The notes under the pieces were generated by a model. It was not told the DNA's origin, made no database searches, and was given only the letters and a program-made list of their open reading frames with translations. A DNA stretch of 19,065 nt from Holdemanella hominis (GTDB lineage Bacteria > Bacillota_I > Bacilli_A > Erysipelotrichales > Erysipelotrichaceae): assembly GCF_014306155.1 (NCBI RefSeq), contig NZ_JACRWH010000041.1, positions 1 to 19,065 on the forward strand. The letters are read 5' to 3'. A program made the translations under genes and the position numbers. This document shows, piece after piece, positions 13,886 through 19,065 of this stretch; positions within the stretch are counted from its first letter, which is position 1, and every line of letters begins with the position of its first letter.

Positions 13886-14716
13886 TTAACGAATCTCATC
13901 CGGATGTTTAGCCATATATGAATCCATATATCGTAAGATGGCTTTGACTTGATCAAACATCTTCTGCTCTAAATAATAATCAAATAAAGCAATACAAGCA
14001 TCTATATATTCTACCGCATACATAGTCTCAATACGTTTTTCAAGTTCATCAGCACATCTATTAAATTCAAAATCCATATCGGCTTTACTAAATAATTCAA
14101 TACCGCAATTCAAATAATCTTCTAAAATAATATGTTTGCCATCATGCTCATCTAAACCCATATTAAATGCTTCTAAAGCCTTATCCACTTGATTTAGGCT
14201 ATTGTAAATCAAAGCTAAATTCAAATAGACATAGGCACCCATATCTTCAACGCAACAAGGCATGAATTCTTTGGCTTTTAAAATACTATCTAAAGCCTCT
14301 TCATACTTTTCCTGCTTTACGTACGTAATTGAAATATTATTATACTCATAACAATAATGTCCAACATCCTCATGTTCCATCGCAATCTGTAAAGCTTTTT
14401 CGTAATAATAACGACTTGAAACATTTGCCCCATCATAATAGAGCATGACACCCATTAAATTGAATGCAGAAATAAGTTCTCTTACAAATGGCATACTTTG
14501 ATACTGCAAAATGATCGGTTCAATAATCTCTTTTGCCTTATTAAAATTTCCTTCATAATAATAATAATAAGCCATACCCAAATAAAAGGTGGCCGCAACT
14601 ACAACTTCTAAATCATTTGAACTTTCATTTAATACATCACGATAAAAGTTTTCCTGCTCACTTAACTTTAGTTTTCCAACACCTTCTACTTCTTTCATTA
14701 ATTCTTGATACTTCAT
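13886..14716 (-). pseudogene. TPR-like sensor fragment of the broken hybrid kinase
   Basis: 276 residues of paired amphipathic helices with TPR spacing, for example FYLGMAYYYYYEGNFNKA, YEYNNISITYVKQEKYEEAL and YLNLALIYNSLNQVDKAL. Such repeats are the N-terminal sensor or partner-binding module in soluble hybrid kinases of Bacillota. It is the only part still likely to be made, from an ATG with AGGTG six bases upstream (a GTG three codons earlier is less likely). The stop at 13886 is followed in the same frame by GLMVESSRYKYGK and the kinase. It could be read as a complete small TPR protein, but the unbroken frame after the stop argues for a fragment. Confidence 0.75.
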
Positions 14717-14748
14717 AATCTTCACCTAAATTAAATGTATCATGAATG

Positions 14749-14777
14749 AAAAAAAGCACAAACTCGAAAGTTTGTGC
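14749..14777 (-). terminator. Rho-independent terminator after htpG
   Basis: A perfect 9-bp stem (14756-14764 with 14769-14777) with a TTCG loop on the minus strand is followed by seven T residues (14749-14755). It is strong and should insulate the downstream kinase locus, for which no convincing promoter is visible in the remaining bases. Confidence 0.92.
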
Positions 14778-14783
14778 CTAGAA

Positions 14784-16691
14784 TTATTTCACTAACAATT
14801 CACAGATCTTCTTTGAATATGCGATTGGATCTTTGATTGCGAAGCCTTCAATTAAACAAGCCTGATCATATAATACTTCAGTCACTTCTTTAACTTTATC
14901 TTTATCAGAAGCGTATAAAGTCTTCAATGTTTCAAAGATTGGATGATTTGGATTGATTTCCAAAATACGCGTAGCCTTCATAGGCATTGGACTTTGGTTA
15001 GGCATATTTGCGAAAACCTTTTCCATCTCAAAAGAAATACCTTCGCCAGCCGTTAAGCATACTGGATCCTCTGTTAATTTATTTGACAATTTCACTTCAG
15101 CAACCTCATCGCCTAAAGCTTCTTTCATGAATGTCAATAAATCTTTATTTTCTTCTTTTGATTTATTTAAAGCTTCCTTTTCTTCCTCAGTATCTAAATC
15201 TAAATCTCCTTGAGCCGCATTTCTGAACGTCTTTTCTTTGTAGTTCATCAATGTCTGCATTACAAATTCATCCACTTCATCTGTTAAGTAAAGAACTTCA
15301 AATTCTTTATTCTTCAATGTTTGAACAACTGGCATCTTGTCAATCAATTCAACATCTTTACCAGATACAAAGTAAATGTCTTTTTGATCCTCTTTCATAC
15401 GAGAAACATATTCACTTAAAGTAACATATTTCTTTTCTCTTGAAGAGTAGAACAACAATAAATCTTGGAATTTTTCTTTATCCATACCATAATTGTTGTA
15501 GACACCAAACTTCAAGTTTACACCAAATTCTTCAAAGAATTTTTCATATGCTTCACGATCTTTGGCAAGCATATTTCCAAGTTCATTCAATACTTTCTTT
15601 TCAATACGACCCGCAATCAATTTTAATTGATGATCATGTTGAAGCATTTCACGAGAAATATTTAAAGATAAATCTTGAGAATCCACTAGACCTTTCACAA
15701 AACGCAATGAATCTGGCAATAATTCTTCGGCATGATCCATAATGAATACGCCTCTACAATAGAGTTGAAGACCTTTCTTATAGTCTTGTGAATAGAATCC
15801 TTGAGGTAAGTGTGATGGAATATAAAGTAAGGCTGTAAAGCTAGTATTTCCCTCAACACTAAAATGAATCACTTTTTGAGGATCTTGATAATCATAGAAA
15901 TGATCCTTGTAGAATTGATTGTATTCTTCATCTGTAATCTTCGATTTTTGACGTTTCCATAAAGGAACCATTGAGTTTAAAGTCTGATCTTCAACCACTG
16001 TTTCATATTCAGGCTTTTCACTTTCCTCAGTACCCTCTTTCATCTTCTGAGTTTCTACATTCATCTTGATTGGATAACGAATATAGTCTGAATATTTCTT
16101 AATCAATTCTTTTAACTCATATGTCTCTAAATATTGAGAATATTTTTCTTCATCTGTATCTTCTTTTAAAGTTAAAATGATTGTTGTACCATTTGTCTCC
16201 TTTGTACAAGGTGTGATTTCATAACCATCTTCACCAGCACTTACCCATTCATAAGCTTCATCACTACCTGCTTTTTTCGTAATAACACGAACATCTTTTG
16301 CGACCATAAATGCAGAATAGAATCCAACACCAAATTGACCAATGATATCTACATCTTCATCGTTGTTTTCTTCTTTTTTCTTCATTTCCTCTTTAAAAGC
16401 CAAAGAACCACTCTTCGCAATTGTACCCAAGTTTTCCTCTAATTCTTCCTTTGACATACCAATACCAGTGTCCGAAATTGTTAAAGTACGAGCTTCCTTA
16501 TTTGGTTCAATACGAATCTCAAATTGACTTGCATCCGCATGACCTTGACTTTCATAATAATATTTATCAATCGCATCACTCGCATTCGATACAAGTTCAC
16601 GTAAGAAGATTTCCTTGTGTGTATAAATGGAATTGATCATCAAATCCAATAAACGTTTTGACTCCGCTTTAAACTGTTTTTTCTTAGCCAT
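14784..16691 (-). CDS. htpG: Molecular chaperone HtpG (Hsp90)
   Basis: 635 residues, the usual bacterial length. A cytosolic ATP-driven dimeric chaperone. The N-terminal GHKL ATPase has the catalytic E32, N36 in ELVSNASDAIDK, D74 in SDTGIGM, the lid, and GQFGVGFYSAF (118-128). The middle domain carries the catalytic-loop arginine region SLNISREMLQ, and the C-terminal dimerisation domain ends in KICELLVK. AAGGAG lies seven bases before the ATG. It is a single-gene unit with a near-consensus sigma-A promoter overlapped by two CIRCE operators, so repression by HrcA and induction by heat are expected. HtpG under direct double CIRCE control differs from Bacillus subtilis, where htpG is not an HrcA target. 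Confidence 0.97.
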   Translation of the reverse strand: MAKKKQFKAESKRLLDLMINSIYTHKEIFLRELVSNASDAIDKYYYESQGHADASQFEIRIEPNKEARTLTISDTGIGMSKEELEENLGTIAKSGSLAFKEEMKKKEENNDEDVDIIGQFGVGFYSAFMVAKDVRVITKKAGSDEAYEWVSAGEDGYEITPCTKETNGTTIILTLKEDTDEEKYSQYLETYELKELIKKYSDYIRYPIKMNVETQKMKEGTEESEKPEYETVVEDQTLNSMVPLWKRQKSKITDEEYNQFYKDHFYDYQDPQKVIHFSVEGNTSFTALLYIPSHLPQGFYSQDYKKGLQLYCRGVFIMDHAEELLPDSLRFVKGLVDSQDLSLNISREMLQHDHQLKLIAGRIEKKVLNELGNMLAKDREAYEKFFEEFGVNLKFGVYNNYGMDKEKFQDLLLFYSSREKKYVTLSEYVSRMKEDQKDIYFVSGKDVELIDKMPVVQTLKNKEFEVLYLTDEVDEFVMQTLMNYKEKTFRNAAQGDLDLDTEEEKEALNKSKEENKDLLTFMKEALGDEVAEVKLSNKLTEDPVCLTAGEGISFEMEKVFANMPNQSPMPMKATRILEINPNHPIFETLKTLYASDKDKVKEVTEVLYDQACLIEGFAIKDPIAYSKKICELLVK

Positions 16692-16706
16692 AATACCACT
16701 CCTTCA

Positions 16707-16733
16707 TTAGCACTCTAATATTTTGCCTGCTAA
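16707..16733 (-). promoter_or_regulatory. CIRCE operator 1 (HrcA site) in the htpG leader
   Basis: TTAGCACTC (16707-16715), exactly nine bases, then GCCTGCTAA (16725-16733). The consensus is TTAGCACTC-N9-GAGTGCTAA; the left arm is perfect and the right arm matches 7 of 9. It covers the predicted transcription start near 16728 and lies before the ribosome site. Confidence 0.85.
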
Positions 16734-16734
16734 T

Positions 16735-16763
16735 ACTATACAACACCTTTTTAGCAGTGTCAA
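16735..16763 (-). promoter_or_regulatory. Sigma-A promoter of htpG
   Basis: Minus strand TTGACA (16758-16763, perfect), 17-base spacer, TATAGT (16735-16740, 5 of 6). The -35 box lies inside CIRCE operator 2 and the -10 box sits between the two operators, so HrcA bound at either site would block polymerase. Confidence 0.88.
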
Positions 16764-16777
16764 CACCTGTGTGCTAA
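16751..16777 (-). promoter_or_regulatory. CIRCE operator 2 (HrcA site) over the htpG -35 box
   Basis: TTAGCAGTG (16751-16759), nine bases, GTGTGCTAA (16769-16777). The arms match the consensus 7 of 9 and 8 of 9. It lies 44 bases from operator 1, about four helical turns, so the two lie on the same face of the DNA. Confidence 0.8.
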
Positions 16778-16781
16778 ACAC

Positions 16782-16810
16782 AAAAAAAGAATTCGACTAA
16801 ACGAATTCTT
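16782..16810 (-). terminator. Rho-independent terminator after ydcF
   Basis: AAGAATTCG (16787-16795) pairs with CGAATTCTT (16802-16810) around a 6-base loop, and at least five T residues follow on the minus strand. It ends the ydcF unit just upstream of the htpG operators. Confidence 0.85.
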
Positions 16811-16841
16811 AGCTTCTTTACCCACTTTTCAAATAATACTG

Positions 16842-17648
16842 TTAACTATTTTTATTCATATTTGTAGCATACAATGGATTGGCCGCTCTTATTTCACTTC
16901 CAAAAACCATCTTCAATTCTTCAAAAGCTATTTTCACATTTTCGGGAATATCCACATGCGCAATATAATTCTTTCCATTCGGACCATAGCCATTCGCATC
17001 ATCTGAAAGTCTAGGAATTTCTCCCATCAACAAGTTGACATATCTATTAATTGGCCACATACCATGTAAATCTTCTTCATAAACCAATTCATCATTCTGG
17101 TTCAATACTTTAGCACAATAAGTAGCATAATTGATGATTGTCACATTATCATTAATATATTTTTTTAAACCTGCCGCCATACGCCTTTGCATAGAAGCAT
17201 CCTGACTTAGAATGATACTATTAAAAGAAATATTGTTTTCTTTCAATAAATCCAAAAGATACGTTATATTATTCCCACAATTTGTAGACTTGGTTTCTAG
17301 ATAGTCCGCCTTACATCCATATACATGTTTAATATACTTTTGAAATATTTCTGCTTCTGATAAATCTGTTGTCTCAATATCCGGATATTCTAAATGAACA
17401 ACCTGACGTAGTGTATCTGTTGTATGTCCTGCTCCACCAACAATAATATATTTTTTCGCAACGAAGTTTTTAATTCCACTAGCTAAAACATCGCCACCTT
17501 CAAGAATACTTCCACCAAATAAAACCATAACATCTACCTGATGAATTCCATATCGTTTAAATAATTCTTCTTGATTTAACGCATCAATATCTCTTGTTCC
17601 CAAAAACTTTGCGAGTATATTTATATTTTCTGCAACTTTAGAATCCAT
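16842..17648 (-). CDS. ydcF: YdcF-like protein (DUF218 / ElyC-SanA-YdcF family)
   Basis: 268 residues, full length beside E. coli YdcF (266). The function is not established; E. coli YdcF is reported to bind S-adenosylmethionine. DUF218 core features are VDVMVLFGGS (38-47), IIVGGAGHTT (68-77), ETKSTNCGNN (118-127), and the YdcF-specific SQDASMQRRM (148-157), GMWPINRYVNLLMGEIPRL (196-214) and DANGYGPNGK (217-226). No signal peptide is seen, unlike SanA or ElyC, so it should be cytosolic. An in-frame TTG at 17666 precedes the chosen ATG, but AAAGGAAG seven bases before the ATG supports 17648. It follows the XRE regulator after 44 bases without a terminator, so the two are probably co-transcribed. 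Confidence 0.88.
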   Translation of the reverse strand: MDSKVAENINILAKFLGTRDIDALNQEELFKRYGIHQVDVMVLFGGSILEGGDVLASGIKNFVAKKYIIVGGAGHTTDTLRQVVHLEYPDIETTDLSEAEIFQKYIKHVYGCKADYLETKSTNCGNNITYLLDLLKENNISFNSIILSQDASMQRRMAAGLKKYINDNVTIINYATYCAKVLNQNDELVYEEDLHGMWPINRYVNLLMGEIPRLSDDANGYGPNGKNYIAHVDIPENVKIAFEELKMVFGSEIRAANPLYATNMNKNS

Positions 17649-17692
17649 ATCTAAACTTCCTTTCAAAACTATCTACAATGACAAACTTGAAT

Positions 17693-18316
17693 TTAAATAA
17701 GAAATTTATTTTGCTTCTTTAGGTAAGCATAGCTTACCATTATAACTATAAGATAGACCAACAAAAATACAAAACTATGAAATATTCCTATTGGATAAGG
17801 TGAAATACCTCCTCCTACTTTAAAAATTAACTCAGATATATAACTCGTAATCATAGATATTGGTATAAAAGCAATTATAATTGTATTTAACCATTTCACA
17901 TAAAAAGATGAATTTTCTTTTGATATTACTTTTGCAAGAAAATATTCAAAAACACCGACCACTTGAATAATCATTGATCCATAAATAGAAGACATTGTTT
18001 GCTTTTCATACCACTCACCGATTGCACATAACAATCCAATTACAATCAATGCTGTAGATGCAATATAGAACACTTTTCCTACAATTTCTTTACTTTTTTC
18101 TTCTTTATTTTCGACTATTTCAATACCTTTTAAGATATAATCTGTAGTAACATTAAAATAATCACTCATTATAATTATTTTTTCCACATCGGGCATGCTC
18201 TGCTCACTTTCCCATTTGGACACAGCTTGCCTTGAAACCCCAACCTTATCTGCAAGTTCCTCTTGCGATATTCCTTTAGATTTTCTTAAATATAAGATTC
18301 TATCTGCGAAGTTCAT
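17693..18316 (-). CDS. Membrane-anchored XRE-family regulator
   Basis: 207 residues. An N-terminal Cro/CI helix-turn-helix (about 1-63) reads LRKSKGISQEELADKVGVSRQAVSKWESEQSMPD, a standard HTH_3 pattern. The rest holds four hydrophobic segments (about 82-101, 115-130, 143-165, 177-199), so the DNA-binding domain should be tethered to the inner face of the membrane. Such proteins in Bacillota often respond to envelope or peptide stress, but no signal is known here. The ATG at 18316 is chosen because the helix-turn-helix starts there, with AGGAG nine bases upstream; the open frame extends 21 codons further without a family match. It is probably co-transcribed with ydcF downstream. No clean promoter was found upstream. 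Confidence 0.87.
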   Translation of the reverse strand: MNFADRILYLRKSKGISQEELADKVGVSRQAVSKWESEQSMPDVEKIIIMSDYFNVTTDYILKGIEIVENKEEKSKEIVGKVFYIASTALIVIGLLCAIGEWYEKQTMSSIYGSMIIQVVGVFEYFLAKVISKENSSFYVKWLNTIIIAFIPISMITSYISELIFKVGGGISPYPIGIFHSFVFLLVYLIVIMVSYAYLKKQNKFLI

Positions 18317-18397
18317 TTGACAACACTCCTTTCTTTTATGAAGTAATTTTAGCAATATTACCAGTTGCATATCCACCATCTATGTAGGGAAATGTGT

Positions 18398-18410
18398 CAA
18401 CCTGCAGTTG
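18398..18410. repeat. Short inverted repeat upstream of the XRE gene
   Basis: CAAC and GTTG arms around CTGCA form a small dyad next to a perfect TTGACA on the minus strand (18395-18400). No -10 box is found at 16-18 bases, so this is a weak regulatory candidate. It could be an autoregulatory site of the XRE protein. The region 18317-18496 otherwise shows no gene. Confidence 0.25.
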
Positions 18411-18496
18411 CACGCTGTTTTCCATTAATAACAATAAATTACTCCCGTAAAAAATATATAACCTTTTCGTCTTATAAACCTAAAAGTTTTCGTAGC

Positions 18497-18914
18497 TTAC
18501 TTTGTACTGTTAAATACTATAAATTTATCCCACAATTCATCATAATTATCAAACTCATAAAATGTATCTCCAATTTTAAAATATCCCCCCCGGAATAATT
18601 GTCAGGGTTTCATCGATTGCAAAATAAATTGTATAATTAAGAAACAGCTCCATTTGATGATGCTTTGTTTTCATCTACTTTGCCACCAAGCTCCACTTGA
18701 TTTTATAAATCTATAAACTCAACAATTTGATTATCTGAAAAGAATACGAATAATCACCGTCTATCCCACCTGTAGTTCCTATATGTTCAATTTTTTGTTT
18801 CTGACACAGCAATGTTTTCTAAATTAATATTCAGATCTCATTTTTCCGCATCCGAGTAATGTATTTGTTAGAAAAATAGGTATGAGCAAAACTATTCCAA
18901 TTTTTTTTATTCAT
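18497..18914 (-). pseudogene. Decayed lipoprotein gene
   Basis: A normal start is present: GGAGG then ATG at 18914, followed by MNKK. One base too many in an 8-T run on the plus strand (18901-18908) throws the frame; correcting it gives KIGIVLLIPIFLTNTLLGCGKM, a lipoprotein signal peptide with lipobox LLGC. Pieces of protein then continue in changing frames: LNINLENIAVSETKN, KIEHIGTTGGIDGDYSYS, SDNQIVEFIDL, NQVELGGKVDENKASSNGAVS, NYTIYFAIDETLTIIPGG and FKIGDTFYEFDNYDELWDKFIVFNSTK, ending in TAA at 18497. Another break is one extra G in a 7-G run at about 18586-18593. The ancestor was an exported lipoprotein of about 140 residues; I do not recognise its family. At least five frame changes make function impossible if the sequence is right. 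Confidence 0.7.
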
Positions 18915-18974
18915 ATATTCCTCCATTTACATTTTAGTTTGACAACTTCTGATTTATCTATTGCATTACGTTGA

Positions 18975-19065
18975 TTACTTTACAGTGAAAGGTGTCCATT
19001 CAATGTGGTTATATTCCATCACATCATTTGCTTTTTTCATTCCTAATTTTTCGTAAAATGCAATG
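18975..19065 (-). CDS. C-terminal end of a GNAT-family N-acetyltransferase (partial)
   Basis: The last 29 residues are visible, AFYEKLGMKKANDVMEYNHIEWTPFTVK at the end, then TAA at 18975-18977. AFYEKLGM is the hallmark of the final GNAT strand-helix region (motif B). The gene enters from the right edge, so its start, length and substrate are unknown. It lies upstream of the decayed lipoprotein gene in the same direction; a 60-base gap separates them. Confidence 0.7.
   Translation of the reverse strand, partial: IAFYEKLGMKKANDVMEYNHIEWTPFTVK

Larger units (their letters stand above)
12603..14716 (-). pseudogene. Broken TPR / histidine kinase / receiver hybrid protein (whole locus)
   Basis: Read in one frame from the ATG at 14716, this locus encodes helical tetratricopeptide-like repeats, a HisKA-HATPase kinase core and a receiver domain, about 705 residues in total. 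Three lesions break it. A TAA at 13886-13888 sits between the repeats and the kinase, with the same frame resuming at once. A second TAA at 13049-13051 sits inside the end of the ATPase domain, where the frame continues GTQFIVQLPLE, a normal HATPase ending. A 1-base deletion near 12671-12674 (GCGGT, GCGGGT expected) truncates the receiver; the other frame continues MNGHISKPLYLEDLKDRIIQII to a stop at 12603. The intact ancestor would have been a cytosolic hybrid kinase, since no membrane segment is visible. AGGTG lies six bases before the first ATG. Loss of function is inferred from three independent breaks. Confidence 0.85.

Noticed and set aside
12603..14716. Reassigned TAA codon as an explanation for the kinase stops
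   Set aside because: Other genes in the window end properly at TAA (for example the glycyl radical enzyme, the HAD gene and the GNAT tail), and the same locus also carries a frameshift.
18365..18598. 77-codon plus-strand open frame at the right end
   Set aside because: It overlaps the tail of the decayed lipoprotein gene on the opposite strand, has no ribosome site and no protein-like pattern.

Overview
The window looks like a low-GC Gram-positive chromosome. The 85 bases of 16S rRNA at the left edge, the AT-rich intergenic DNA, the strong Shine-Dalgarno sites, the CIRCE heat-shock operators and the PPi-dependent phosphofructokinase all fit Bacillota. The 16S 5' end and the protein set suggest Erysipelotrichia, but this is a judgement by eye and no database was searched. 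All recognisable genes are on the minus strand except a sodium symporter gene and a peptide deformylase gene.

Layout. (1) 1-488: the 5' end of a 16S rRNA gene running off the left edge, with its leader and promoter. (2) 489-5873: a catabolic locus made of a DeoR-type regulator, a YbiW/PflF-like glycyl radical enzyme, its radical-SAM activase and, divergently, a neurotransmitter:sodium symporter (NSS) family transporter. The glycyl radical enzyme keeps the residues of diol-dehydratase-type family members, but its substrate cannot be read from sequence. (3) 5833-8080: a YfcE-like phosphodiesterase and the long PPi-type phosphofructokinase. (4) 8118-9740: a chloramphenicol-acetyltransferase-like protein coupled to a duplicated EamA transporter. 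(5) 9745-12605: the peroxiredoxin Bcp, a TRAM-less RlmCD/RumA-type rRNA methyltransferase, a YihX-like HAD phosphatase with a probable leaderless message, and divergent peptide deformylase. (6) 12603-14716: the wreck of a TPR/histidine kinase/receiver hybrid protein, broken by two in-frame TAA codons and one frameshift. (7) 14749-16777: htpG under a sigma-A promoter with two tandem CIRCE operators. (8) 16782-18410: a YdcF protein and a membrane-anchored XRE regulator. (9) 18497-19065: a decayed lipoprotein gene and the C-terminal end of a GNAT acetyltransferase that continues off the right edge.

How the parts work together. Region 2 is the most coherent system: transporter, regulator, radical enzyme and activase for one unidentified small molecule. 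A perfect 9-bp inverted repeat overlaps the enzyme promoter, and a second inverted repeat lies in the divergent regulator/transporter promoter region. The rest is mostly housekeeping (glycolysis, N-terminal protein processing, rRNA methylation, chaperone, peroxide defence), with two decaying genes that point to recent loss of a signalling protein and a surface lipoprotein.
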